Below the pieces are notes generated by a model. It was not told the DNA's origin, searched no databases, and worked only from the letters and a program-made list of their open reading frames with translations. The position numbers were made by a program, and so were the translations under genes. DNA of 64,000 bases from Eudorina sp. 2006-703-Eu-15 (taxonomy: Eukaryota; Chlorophyta; Chlorophyceae; Chlamydomonadales; Volvocaceae), in NCBI GenBank assembly GCA_003117195.1, contig BDSI01000088.1, positions 472,614 to 536,613 on the forward strand, given 5' to 3'. Positions 52,601-62,200 of the stretch are shown in pieces (within the stretch, counting starts at the first letter, position 1; the number at the start of each line of letters is the position of its first letter).

Positions 52601-55600
52601 TCAGTACGCATCGATGATATGATATGATATGATATGATATGATATGATATGATATGATATGATATGATATGATATGATATGATATGATATGATATGATAT
52701 GATATGATATGATATGATATGATATGATATGATATGATATGATATGATATGATATGATATGATATGATATGATATGATATGATATGATATGATATGATAT
52801 GATATGATATGATATGATATGATATGATATGATATGATATGATATGATATGATATGATATGATATGATATGATATGATATGATATGATATGATATGATAT
52901 GATATGATATGATATGATATGATATGATATGATATGATGTAATGAGGTAATGTACAGGAAAGCATTAATCCGTCCTTACTTCGCTGTGTGCGCATGCTGC
53001 CCGCATACAAACGGATCGTCGACAGCCGCTTCCATCGGGTCGAGTTCTTCGCACTGGTGGGTCACTGCATATTGTTATTCGGGGAAGCAGAGCGCAAAGT
53101 TGTTAAGCACGGACTGGATGTATTGTATACAAAGCCATTTTTGCTTAATCATCTGTATGTTTGTGATGCGCTGAGCTGCACCGTACTGTGCCAGCAGGCA
53201 TGCGTGACTGCATGATTATTTTATGGTAGAAGCGATGCATCGAATCACGGACGCGTACATATTGTCACTGATGTGTATGTGGTGGGGTCAATGTTCGCGC
53301 ACAGGAGTTGGCAGCAGCGCAACTCGCAGACCGCGACACGTTTAGACAAGTGCTGCTTTCGGAGCTGTTCTCCTGGGTTGACGAATACAATGTCATGTTA
53401 TATGGCAATCAGGTGCGTGTGTCGCATGTTACCAGTTCTGATACAAGTTATTGGTACGTAGTATATTAATATTATAGCATAACTATATTATTTAATACTA
53501 GTATTTTATTATAATTAATGTTTTATTATTTTTTACTGCTGCTGTTGTGTTGCTTGGCGGTTATGCTCGAATGGGATGAGTGTCTGAGCCCCAGTGTTGT
53601 GTCTGGCTGCTTTTGCCTTACTGAGTTTTGATACGCCAATGTAGATAGGTACGCGGGACCTCCCTGGATAGATGGTCCTTGCCTGCGGTTTCACGCACCC
53701 ATCGCTATGATTGTACGACAAACATTTCTTGCTTGCATACTTGTTAACTAGATAGGCAGGCCGCGACTGTATATCCATGCAGTTTCTCGTGCACTGTGAG
53801 CGGAAGGACGGCGATGCGTGACGACATGCATGTGCGCACCGACCCGCCGTACGTTCAGCAATTTTCTGAGTGCCAGCATTATTCATGCGCACACGTATGC
53901 GTACATGCACACGCGACGCCATTCATTCGCACTCAGCCTAAGAATATCGAGCAAGCTTAGTTATGTGTCCTCCTTACACAACACCTGCATACAACTAACC
54001 CTTCGTTGTTCGCCTTGCTTGCCTTCGCTCGCCCGCCCGTCCCATACATGTGTGTGTGTGCATGGTCGATCGGACCCTCCATCCCCACCGCCGCTACGTA
54101 CCTGGCTTACCTTCGCCAGGCGGCAAATAATCAAAGCGACGCGCACTATCGTCTTGCGGTCAACGGAGTGCTCTTCAGCGGGTACTCAGAGCCCTCACGG
54201 CTGCTCTACAACACAGGCACCTGCCTGGCTCTCGATCCCGCAGATTGCCAGCCCAAGGAGAGCCCCTATTACGAGGCAAGACCGCAGCTCGCTCGGCAGC
54301 CTCGCTCCGTCAAACGAACCTTACTTTTTGTTGATAACCGCTCCGTCCATTTGAAATGTCGTACATGGTCTACACCGTTCCGAAGCGCGTCTATGTACGT
54401 ATGCCCTCCGCTAACGAAGCTCGCTATGCATGTTCTGATGACTTCGGACAGCCGACAGTACCTTACTTCATTCGGACCGCATCACGCACGCACGGAGTTT
54501 CTATAATAATCGATCGATTGGAAAACTGACCTGTGCGTGTTTGCTGCGTTGTGTTCTGTGTACTTAAGTCTTTTCCAAACTGCTTTTGAGTGAATACGTG
54601 CGTGCTCTCGCTGACTCTGACAGAGCAGACACTGCATGACATTAGTAGTCAGCGTCCGCGGTCCAACCCGTCTATCTCCCGTCAGCCGCTCTCGTCATTG
54701 ATTTCAGGCCCAAATACCCCATTCGTACTCCTGGCTGCAGGCCACCCACAACGGCCTGGACGTGCTACTCAAGTCTCAGTTCATGGAGACAGATTCAATG
54801 GCGCAGCAGCCCCCGGAGCTGATCAACCTCAACTGCCCTGAGTTCAGGTTTATCTGGTCCACTGGCCAGACGGACGGAGTGGGCGGTTTGGTGAGTACAT
54901 GGCACGCAGCCCAGTCCCCGCCCGAAGTGCTTATGAACTGGATGAGTCGCGAGAAACCCAGGCCCAGCCAGCGTGTGATTACCTACCCTCCGCCCTGATG
55001 GGGCGCTCGCTGTGGGACAGCCGGCGGCAATATAGGCTTTCTAGCCGAACTGCACTACGACTGGGCCTGCCTGCTAAGTGCTGTCGCCGCCATCACAACT
55101 TGTGTTCGTCTGTTTCGTGCCGCGCACCCGCCGGCGACAGCATGCTCGTACGTACGTGCTGTTGCGTGCTGTTGTCGTGCATGTCAGCGGTACGACTGTA
55201 TCCCCATCTATCTAATCTATCCTTTTTTCCTCGTGGAGTGCTCGCTATCATCTCTGCCGTACGTGCCGCCCGGGCGTCATGCCGTACATACAGGTCCAGA
55301 TGGGCAACGTATTTCTCAACGCCGTGCTTGGGTCGTACAGGTACGTAAGACGTCGCACATATCGCTGCCATTATATCCGTCGTTATGACTTCTGTCCAAT
55401 TCAGCTATCTCGCGGCGAGATAGAGACGAGCGGAGGGAAATAGATGACAAGTCTTCGTATTTACAAACAGCAGTGATCACTGTTGAGTGAACATTGCCTG
55501 AATGAATAATACGTGTCGTACGCGCGTTGCGCTGCCGGCGGCATGATGGGCTGCGCAGCGGCTGCCTAGCTTGCGCTTGCTTTGAACTGCACATATGTGA

Positions 55601-56170
55601 AGGTTGATTAGATAACTCGCTACGTAGGGTACATGTATGTGTGCACGTGCGCGCACACGAAATTGTTATGATGCAACCCCCGCCGCCCGGGTGTGCCCGG
55701 GTTCGTTTCTGGGTTTCTTTTCTCTTCTCATTTAAACTTACCCCCGCCCCGCCCGCCCGTCCGTCTGCCCAATCGTTGTCTCTGCTGTCTATCTCCTCGC
55801 GCGCAGCGAAGTGGTCGTTGAGCAGATCGTCATGTTCAGCGTCGGCTGGGCAGCGGCGCTCCTCTTTCTGTTTGTCATGCTGCGCCCAATGGTCCGCCAG
55901 GCCAAGCACGAGATGCGGCGGGTGGCGGAGCTGCTGAGCCAGCTGCCTCCCGAGGTGGACTGCGTGGGCATGGCCTCGGCCGTGGTGGCGGGGACCAGCA
56001 ACCGGGAGGAGCTAACAATAAAAGGAGTGGCGCGGCCGCAAGCAGCGGGCTCAAGGGGCACGACGGATCCATCCGGAACGGTGAGCAGGAAGCAGCAGCC
56101 GCCAAGTGGAACTTGCTTGATGCATGATTGTGATGAGCGGCGGCGGATTCATCGGCTGCTAGCTATCTAA
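28678..56170 (+). CDS. Giant TmcB/TmcC-like multi-pass membrane protein with multiple PAS domains
   Basis: Forty-two exons join in phase over 27.5 kb to 9,276 nt, about 3,091 residues (coordinates under the six sub-features below). The start is ATG 28678, opening MSGASVSSIGSAAG; exon 1 ends at 28739. Order: multi-pass membrane region (about 47-430), TPR/HAT-like helices (430-614), PAS domains at about 614-730, 730-784, 889-975 and 1048-1135, a probable fifth PAS around 1670-1730 inside Ala/Gly-rich linkers, then a second membrane module (about 2265-3010). Chlorophyte proteins annotated 'TmcB/TmcC TPR repeats' have this plan, from memory; the name comes from Dictyostelium tmcB/tmcC. PAS domains usually sense light, redox or ligands or bind partners; no kinase, cyclase or other output domain is seen. 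The intron 54276-54707 needs a GC donor. A donor-like GTGAGC at 56081 leaves open a different 3' end. Exon 37 (31 bp) is the least certain. Confidence 0.82.
28942..33441 (+). other. Giant gene, exons 2-10: N-terminal multi-pass membrane region
   Basis: Exons: 28942-29020, 29171-29239, 29874-29941, 30309-30360, 31022-31180, 31797-31902, 32252-32352, 32901-33077, 33212-33441. After the entry DEPHTLQLGIFGVLYTVSKE come about seven to eight hydrophobic helices, among them FFLAMFYVFVGLLGVTLALS, HVVVSVTSIIIFFLMATSTV, LSLVYFFFLAFLFYTNV and VVYSSVLLVVLAFGP. Short exons with phase-matched introns make this a sure coding block. This region is the family hallmark before the TPR part. Confidence 0.85.
29980..30004 (+). 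other. G-quadruplex motif in intron
   Basis: Four G runs of 5, 8, 5 and 4 bases are separated by single bases (C, A, T). This is a textbook strong G4 motif on the RNA-sense strand, 38 bp inside the intron that follows exon 4 of the giant gene. Confidence 0.75.
33742..35301 (+). other. Giant gene, exons 11-14: TPR/HAT-like helical region
   Basis: Exons: 33742-33920, 34248-34321, 34576-34836, 35076-35301. The sequence is helical and charged, for example REVEIAARCCRRWINEDTL, AAERAYRVVINRHGGSPRIV and KFLETVKFDPWAASRWYAEA; the last two look like HAT/TPR-type helix pairs as in the TmcB/TmcC TPR family. Probably cytosolic and protein-binding. The intron 33921-34247 is strongly AT-rich (trinucleotide-like TAT/AAT runs at 34010-34175), unlike its surroundings. 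Confidence 0.75.
35412..36407 (+). other. Giant gene, exons 15-17: first PAS domain
   Basis: Exons: 35412-35551, 35904-35976, 36274-36407. The PAS pattern is clear: GVAFICINAQGQIQVASPEA, then the helix HSMLGYGKNELKGRDLGIIM, P...ERHTAYVRQYIHTG, and the beta strands VITKTRQVIPIRLHVTKV and VFLGMLE. No FMN-binding Cys motif of the LOV type is seen. The following intron (36408-38048, 1.6 kb) holds (TG)n tracts near 36536-36560 and 37562-37590 and no supported exon. Confidence 0.85.
38229..38637. repeat. (CCATA)n pentanucleotide satellite in intron
   Basis: Perfect CCATA units occupy 38229-38277 and 38353-38637, separated by a 75-bp unique island; the last units change to CCACA. It fills most of the intron between exons 18 and 19 of the giant gene. 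All frames read through it as short peptide repeats, which are not genes. Confidence 0.95.
38768..38801. repeat. (GTCTC)n short tandem repeat
   Basis: About six TCGTC/GTCTC units lie 20 bp before the acceptor of exon 19 and add to its pyrimidine tract. Confidence 0.85.
41408..45996 (+). other. Giant gene, exons 23-26: low-complexity linkers and a probable fifth PAS
   Basis: Exons: 41408-42216, 42934-43800, 44453-45678, 45898-45996 (acceptor 45888 is an alternative in the same frame). Much is Ala/Gly/Pro-rich and probably disordered. A PAS-like stretch spans the exon 24/25 junction: WRADLLSGVLEVDDKGKVL followed by GLVVGASPEALVGSLVADFL. Exon 26 (SMVQSWVLSDGREHTPDV) is short but phase-consistent and flanked by good splice sites. 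The intron 40983-41407 is AT-rich (near 41130-41390), and 42217-42933 carries a 12-bp minisatellite. Confidence 0.75.
42441..42689. repeat. 12-bp minisatellite in intron
   Basis: Unit TTGGCTGTAGCC is repeated about 20 times, with a recurrent 3-bp insertion (GTAGTAGCC) and point variants. It lies between exons 23 and 24 of the giant gene. Confidence 0.92.
48846..49080. repeat. Two-copy direct repeat of about 95-100 bp
   Basis: Copies at 48846-48940 and 48979-49080 share GGATAAATATGATTGATTAT, a TATATA stretch, CGCTGAAGGGTAAAAT and GAAGGGTCGGCAACCC. They lie in the 1.1-kb AT-rich intron 48421-49565 of the giant gene. The conserved edges suggest a duplicated short element rather than slippage. 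Confidence 0.75.
50591..50663. repeat. 24-bp repeat that copies a splice donor
   Basis: The donor of exon 33 (AAC|GTACGT at 50594) is followed by repeats of a 24-26 bp unit of the form GTACGTACGTGCAGTGGGTC, so donor-like GTACGT sequences recur downstream at about 50618 and 50646. Confidence 0.75.
52613..52938. repeat. (GATAT)n pentanucleotide satellite in intron
   Basis: About 64 almost perfect GATAT units (the complement reads ATATC) lie in the intron 52516-53025 of the giant gene, just before the poorly defined 31-bp exon 37. Confidence 0.95.
54276..54707 (+). other. GC-AG intron
   Basis: Exon 39 reads in phase up to SPYYE and is followed by GAG|GCAAGA. The next exon starts after TTTCAG at 54708 with AQIPHSYSWLQATHNG. 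Both ends are phase 0, and the codons beyond 54276 diverge into non-family sequence. GCAAG is the known consensus of GC donors. Confidence 0.65.
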
Positions 56171-56181
56171 AAAAACGAAGC

Positions 56182-56743
56182 TACCGTATAGCTCTTAATT
56201 ATTTGCGAATAAATAATGAATTGTGAGGGACCTCGCAAAGTGCCAAGCAAAATTGCTAAGGACGTTCGCAAATAATTGAAAAAAAACTACCCCGCGCCTC
56301 GCAAACTATTCTCACAAACTTTAATTAATTATGGAGCGCTTCTCCTCACCCGCTTTAAGCTGCACTTGCAAGCGCAGTGCACGTCCTCTCACGAGCGGGG
56401 GGGCATGTTCGTTCTGTGTCAATGTGAGAGATGTCGGTTTGCTACGGTAGCGTACTTGGAGACGCTTGGAGTACCAGACGGCAACTGCAAATCTCAGTGC
56501 AAATGCAGAAAGCGTTTATCTAATTACTATATCACTATGGTACCGCGCTTGGTACCAGTGCTTTGTTGCTGAAGTTTGCAAGTGAAACAAGCGAGTTCGC
56601 AAACTTGCGGATAAGGCCCAGGTGCTCGCAAACTTTAAAAAGTTGCTGGAAAAATTCGGCCAGTCCCCTCGCAAATAATTAGCGTTTTAATGTAATTTTC
56701 AAAATTATTTCGGTCCTCGCAAATAATTAGGAGCGATACGGTA
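56182..56743. mobile_element. 562-bp MITE with 27-bp terminal inverted repeats
   Basis: The first 27 bp (56182-56208, ending TAATTATTTGCGA) match the reverse complement of 56717-56743 at 25 of 27 positions. The ends read TA-CCGTA and TACGG-TA, so a TA target duplication of the Tc1/mariner kind is possible. Inside, TCGCAAA motifs in both orientations recur (near 56233, 56266, 56300, 56597, 56625, 56670). There is no coding potential. The element starts 12 bp after the stop codon of the giant gene. Confidence 0.8.
56691..56695 (+). terminator. TGTAA polyadenylation signal inside the MITE
   Basis: This is the first TGTAA after the stop codon at 56170, 521 bp downstream, and lies within the right half of the MITE. 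If used, the element supplies the 3' end of the giant gene. Confidence 0.4.
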
Positions 56744-57593
56744 TACGTTCATGGACTCGGCTAGATATCGTTAATGGGCCATTTTGATGTCCCCCGTTTC
56801 GCTTGCGATCGGTTACAGCAGAAATAGAACTCTCCTGCGGTCTTGCTGTTAGGGTTACGCTGCTGGGGCGCAGCCGTGGGCGGCCCGAGCGAGCCAGACC
56901 CGGTCGGATGTATATGTGGGCGCGGTACGTAAAACAAATAAAAACACATATGCACAGCTAGCGGTGATTCGTATACAATATATAATATTCACACAGCGGT
57001 GATGTATCACACAAGCTGCCCGCGCTTCTTTGCCTCGATTCTTATCCTCCTGCTGAACAATGCATGTCGGGGGTCGCCCTAGGAATCGAACCCAGTAGTA
57101 CCTTACACTCGGGAACGCACGGTACTTTGGAAGTCTCTTATCCTCTTCGGAGGTCTTTGGCAGGTCTTTGGAGGCTATTTGGGCGCAACCAAAGCGCTTC
57201 AGCCGCACCCAAAGAGAAGCCAAAGAGCCCTCTTTGGAAAGCGCCCCAAAGCCGCAAGCAAAGAAGGTCGCAAAGAGCCGTCTTCGGTTTCGTCTTTGGT
57301 ATGTAACAAAGATACGTTTCTGTGGGAAAATCAGATATCTTCCTGTATGTAATGCAATATATATAGACCTTTACGGACTGAATTATAAGCAGTGAAACGG
57401 AAGGGCTCAGGGAGCGTACAACAGGATCCGGTCAACATCTTTGGCGCCACCCAAAGACATCCCAAAGGGAACCAATTCACTCAGGCCCGGCCGACCGTTC
57501 GACATGTGAATGTAAACCAGCCTTGCCCTCTACAACACCATTATACATATGAAAGCGTGGAGCGGGTCTGCCCTCAGATAATGTCTACAGACA
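56744..57593. other. Spacer with clustered CCAAAG/CTTTGG motifs
   Basis: There is no gene here. From about 57125 to 57465 the hexamer CCAAAG or its complement CTTTGG, with close variants, occurs more than ten times in both orientations, just before the first transposase exon. This resembles the subterminal repeats of CACTA-type transposons. At 57082-57092 the minus strand has a perfect Pol III B-box (GGTTCGATTCC) without a foldable tRNA around it. Confidence 0.45.
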
Positions 57594-58149
57594 ATGTCTA
57601 AATTTCAATTATGCGACAACGATATAGACTATTACTGGAAATGGCCACGACTCTTAGAGTGCGGTCTAGCGGTGCAGCACTTCGACGGGCGGTTCTCGTG
57701 TCTTCGTTGCTATCGGCGCGACATTACTAGCAAGTTCATATACCAACATGTCAAAGACTGCCGGGAGAATCACCCGAATCAGCCGCTTGCACGGGTTAAT
57801 ACTCTTGCACTTGAGGGTGACAATGACCGGAACCGCCGTCTGGCAGCGGTCGTTGACAGAAGGGAACGTCACGGGCTCTTCAAGAAGCAACGCGAAGAGA
57901 CTACAAAGGCAGGCAGAGACGACGACGGGTCCCCTTCATTCCGTCAACGGCACGGTAGTTATATGGTGCAAGCGCCCGAAGTCGACATGATGGCGTACAC
58001 TACTCCAAAGCTGCGCAGTATCTTGGCACGGTTTGCACCCTCAGGGCGGGGGCAACCCGCCATGCGTGCGTCACCGTACATGTCACCAGGGGCCCATCGG
58101 GACAACAGCCCCCCACAACAGCAGAGTCCCTCAGGTTGCAGCACATCAT

Positions 58150-58262
58150 CGACGGAATCATCTGGGGACTCAACTGGGGAATCATCTGTGGAATCATCTG
58201 GGAATCATCTGGGGAGTCATCTGGGGATTCATCTGGGGAGTCATCTGGGAATCATCTGGCAA
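58150..58262. repeat. Coding minisatellite (SSGE/D repeats) with frame slips
   Basis: A 12-bp unit (GAATCATCTGGG and variants) encodes Ser-Ser-Gly-Glu/Asp. Loss of single G bases shifts the repeat into other frames within the array, so the Ser-rich reading moves through all three frames before 58262. Confidence 0.75.
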
Positions 58263-58559
58263 CCTAGACGATAGCTCAACCCAAGCTCAAGGGTACTCGC
58301 GGGAGGGGCAATGTGTCAGATCCAGCCTCGACACCCACAGGCACCACGACAGATTCACAGTCTGGTGGGAGCAGTACCCCTCTCTCAGGTTCTCGTACTA
58401 GCAGCTGCCCGAGTGCCACTTCGGGTTCGGTCTCTGGCTCCCAATCTGTATCGCCGAGTCCGTCGTGTAGCCCGTCTCCCATGTCCACCGGAGGTTACAG
58501 TGATGCTGGGGCAGCCCGTTGGAACCTCAGCAGCCATGTAATTATGCCGATGCCATGAT

Positions 58560-59247
58560 GCTAGGCACTCCGCGACTGGTGTCGCCCAGTCTACCCCAGG
58601 GTGAGTGTCTTGCAGTCGGCATGCGTGTGTGAAATTGCAGTTGGCATGCATATGTTATCAAGGTGGTGGGTTCGATTGGCCATTCCCTCAACCTCGCAGA
58701 TCCCGGGGCCCCTCGCGCGGCCCATTGGAACTTCAGCAGCCAGGTGATAACGCCGATGCCACGATGCTAGGTACTCCACAACTGGCGTCGCCCAGATTAC
58801 CCCAGGGTGAGTGACTGGCAGTCGGCGCGCGTGTGTTAACAAGGGTTGTTAAGGTGTTGGTTCGATTGGCCATTCCCTCAACCTTGCAGATCCCGGGGGC
58901 CCCTCGCGCGGCCCATTGGAGCTTCAGCAGCCAGGTGATAACGCCGATGCCACGATGCTAGGTACTCCACAACTGGCGTCGCCCAGATTACCCCAGGGTG
59001 AGTGACTGGCAGTCGGCGCGCGTGTGTTAACAAGGGTTGTTAAGGTGTTGGTTCGATTGGCCATTCCCTCAACCTTGCAGATCCCGGGGCCCCTCGCGCG
59101 GCCCATTGGAGCTTCAGCAGCCAGGTACCACGATGCTAGGTACTCCACAACTGGCGTCGCCCAGTTTACCCCAGGGTGAGTGACTGGCAGTCGGCGCGTG
59201 TGTTATTAAGGTGGTGTGTTCGATTGGCCATTCCCTCAATCTTGCAG
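58560..59247 (+). repeat. Tandemly duplicated exon-intron unit
   Basis: Donors GTGAGT at 58601, 58807, 58998 and 59176 and acceptors TCGCAG/TTGCAG ending at 58699, 58889, 59080 and 59247 delimit near-identical exons 58700-58806 (107 bp), 58890-58997 (108 bp) and 59081-59175 (95 bp), plus the related end of the exon before 58601. The two 83-bp introns at 58807 and 58998 look identical, so duplication is recent. Peptide in the open frame: LELQQPGDNADATMLGTPQL. Confidence 0.85.
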
Positions 59248-62200
59248 ATATGGACGTTGGCACAGTGGATATGGATGTAGGCACAGCGGACCAGCCCGAG
59301 TTGACCGACACAGTCCGGGGTGAGTCGCATAGGGAAGTTGCAGGTTCAGGCCAAACCAAACCACGCCCTGTTCGTCTTGCTGACAGGGTTTCGGGACGTA
59401 ACAGAAGAGGAATGGGCTCGCATTGAGATTGGCCCGCCAGAGCATACAGGTTACGACGAGGGGATACCCAGCGATGGCGGATACCCAGTGAAGATGAATG
59501 GGAGGGTTTCGAAGGTGAGTGGTAACGAGTGACCTCCGGTATACACTCCCACAATGTCGGCGTCCACGCAACGGACATCTAGTCGTGATGTCGTAAATGC
59601 ATGATGTGTATAGAGTCACACTGCTTGGGACGCTGTGTGGAGTGTTGTTTCTGGGCATTGGTGATCCCGCGCTGACATAACGGTCGTTCGTGTCCAACCT
59701 GACGCAGATGGGTCGATACCAGACGATGATACGTTCGACCTGCCGGATGGGTTGGTATCACCAGGCAATGGCAGCAATCGAAATAGACGCCGTAACAATG
59801 CATGTGATTGCGGATGCGGACAGCCTTATGTAGGGCGGGGCTCTGTTGATTGGTTTAAAGCGCACATGGATAAACCGCTGGCCAAAGGTGTGGATGCAGC
59901 AGGTCGGACAGTGCACAGCGAGGTGACGACCCGGGAGATGGTGCTGGCCATGCTGGAGCTCCACGTTCAGCACAACATCGGGAAAGGCCTGATGGACACA
60001 ATATTGGCGTTATTCAGCAAGGCCATTCCCGGGATTCACTTTCTTCCACCGTCTATTCACTTGCTTCGGAGGGTTACTGACACGCCTGAACACACGAAGT
60101 TCCATGTGCATGTGTGCTCCACTGATGGATGCCCCGGGCACGACTATGGGGCAGTGCCGCCAAAGGGCGAGTGGGCCAAAATAGCAGATCAGAAGTGCCC
60201 CCACTGCGGGGCCAGTCGGTTCAAGACCTCCATTGTTGCCGGTGCGTAGCCACAGAGCACATGCAGACACGCGTGCCTTGCACAGGGGGTGGGGATGTGG
60301 ACGACGCATACAGGACGGTGGTGTGATGCTAGAGGGTTGCTATTCGTTCATCGGGTCCGTCGGCTTGTCCGCCGACGATTGGTTTGTTTGTGATCCTGTG
60401 CGTGCACCCTGTCGTGGTCGATTTCCCAACACGCAGGCAAACCAGTTCTGCAGCCTTCATCGCAGTACTTTTATTACGGATTGGACAATGTCGTGACGGA
60501 GCTCCTAGCGAAAGACCAGCTGTGGGCACAGAGGGGCAAGCATCGCATGCCGGGGTGCTTCACTGAAGGAGGCTCTAGCATGTACAATGGTGAGTAATGT
60601 GCGGCAAGGATAAGGATTCTGTGGGCGACTGTCCTTGGTGTGGTTGAAGCTAACCAGTTCCTGCCCGAAGTCTGTTGCATGACGAGATGTGCCCTCCTTG
60701 CCTTGCTTTGCAATGCAGGCTCAGCAATGGCCGAGATGTCCCAGCGGACTAACGGGCTGGCTGAGTCGCTGAGGGGGATGCATTGCAATTTGCTGTTTGA
60801 TGATGTCCAGCCCTTTGACAAGGGTATTCATAGCACGGGGATCCTCGCGCTACAAATATGTGACGTGGAGGCAAGGAACAGGGGCAAGTCGTACACGGTT
60901 GGCATTCTTGCTGTGATCCCTGGCCCACGGAAACCAGCTGTCCTCGCACCGTACCTGTCTCGTGCCATCGACGACATGATGTTGTACTTCCACAACGGTC
61001 TGGTCATCGAGCATACGTGGGTGGAGGTCAACGCTAGCGGACTACTGAAGTGCGGTGCTCTTTCAAATTGCATCCCTTGCTATGGGGCGTGCTGGCGGAT
61101 ACACCGGCGCGTGTCTCACTGTGCGGTCACAGGGGCACAACTCGTATATCGGGTCGTGTCCTTACTGCATTTTCCAGGGCGTGTACCTCAACGGCGCCAT
61201 GCGTTACTTCGGCTTTTGGGAACCTGTGATCCAGAGCCTAAGGTGCGTACAGGGCGGGGGGGGGTCATTAGACAAGCACAAGGCGGTGATCATTTCTTGA
61301 ATGTGGGATGGGTTCACGCGAGTGCACTGCAGAGGGTGGGGAGCAAGGAGCATCTGCATGCGTTTTTGTTCAGTGCCCTGCTCGTTTATTCTGGGTGCCC
61401 GACCCCAGGCTCAAAAATACATCGATGCGTGTCGGGGACGCGAGCTCCGTCTGACCGACCAAGAGCACAGGGCACGCGGGATCCGGGTCGAGACTGCCAA
61501 TCTGGCGGTCTTCAAAGCGGGCAGTGACGCCGAGCGGAGGAAGGCGCAGCTCACAGCCAAGCGGACCCAGGAATTCGAGGGCTGCCGGACCAAAAACCCG
61601 TTTGAGAGGGTGACATACCTTAACTTACAGGACATGTCCCCTGTCCCGGTCGGCCATTCCATCCTATATGGGTTGGTGCACAATTTCTTTGATCACATTG
61701 CGAGCAACCCACCAGCTGATGCTGGTGTTGACGTGTTGAGGTATTACCTGACAGCCGAACAGAAGCGTCTGATCAAGAGTCGGGCCAGGGACATAACAGT
61801 GACGGCGGACTTTGGGCGTGGCTACAGATGCGTCTTGGACTACAGGTGCGGCGGTGGTCATCATCATAGGGACGGGACGGAAATGATAGGTGGCGCCGCT
61901 GGCGGTTGGGGTTGTGTTTTTGCAAACCTGGCCACAGAGACATGGCACGGATGGCAACCCTTTCACCAAGCCCTGCCTGGGTGTCCCCAGGAACTCGTAC
62001 CTTCTGGAGGACTGGCTGCATTTCAGTGAAACCTTTTCGGCCTACATCCTCAAGGTGCACTGTCGCCGGAGCTGGAGGAGATGTGGGACTTGCTGTGCGT
62101 AGCCATCCACCATTACTTTCGTCCCGTCCACTTCACAAGTCGTGACAGCTTCCTAGCCGCCTCTAAGAGGGCGTCGGATGCACTCCGGAAGTATGCACGT

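Larger units (their letters stand above)
46441..56170 (+). other. Giant gene, exons 27-42: C-terminal membrane module
   Basis: Exons: 46441-46818, 47439-47580, 47840-47922, 48190-48420, 49566-49802, 49958-50131, 50507-50593, 51068-51505, 51889-52050, 52466-52515, 53026-53056, 53305-53412, 54120-54275, 54708-54890, 55294-55340, 55807-56170. Hydrophobic helices: FIAVAVIMCAHTVTCVLLLV (exon 28), EGGLLCMLVSFYMWVVAH (32), MVVPFIIWGLAVISVNLAGY (35), MFSVGWAAALLFLFVMLRPM (42). Between exons 28 and 32 lies a polar segment with several N-x-S/T sites (NLTIYYD, NITYSNQS), which suggests an extracellular or luminal loop. Loop exons 38-41 also look soluble. The ORF ends 12 bp before a MITE. Confidence 0.78.

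Noticed and set aside
52555..53010. Open frame through the GATAT array
   Set aside because: Same artefact of a stop-free simple repeat, inside an intron.
57061..57160. tRNA gene on the minus strand
   Set aside because: A perfect B-box and a plausible T arm are present, but no acceptor-stem partner or A-box at the right distance was found; at most a tRNA-derived remnant.
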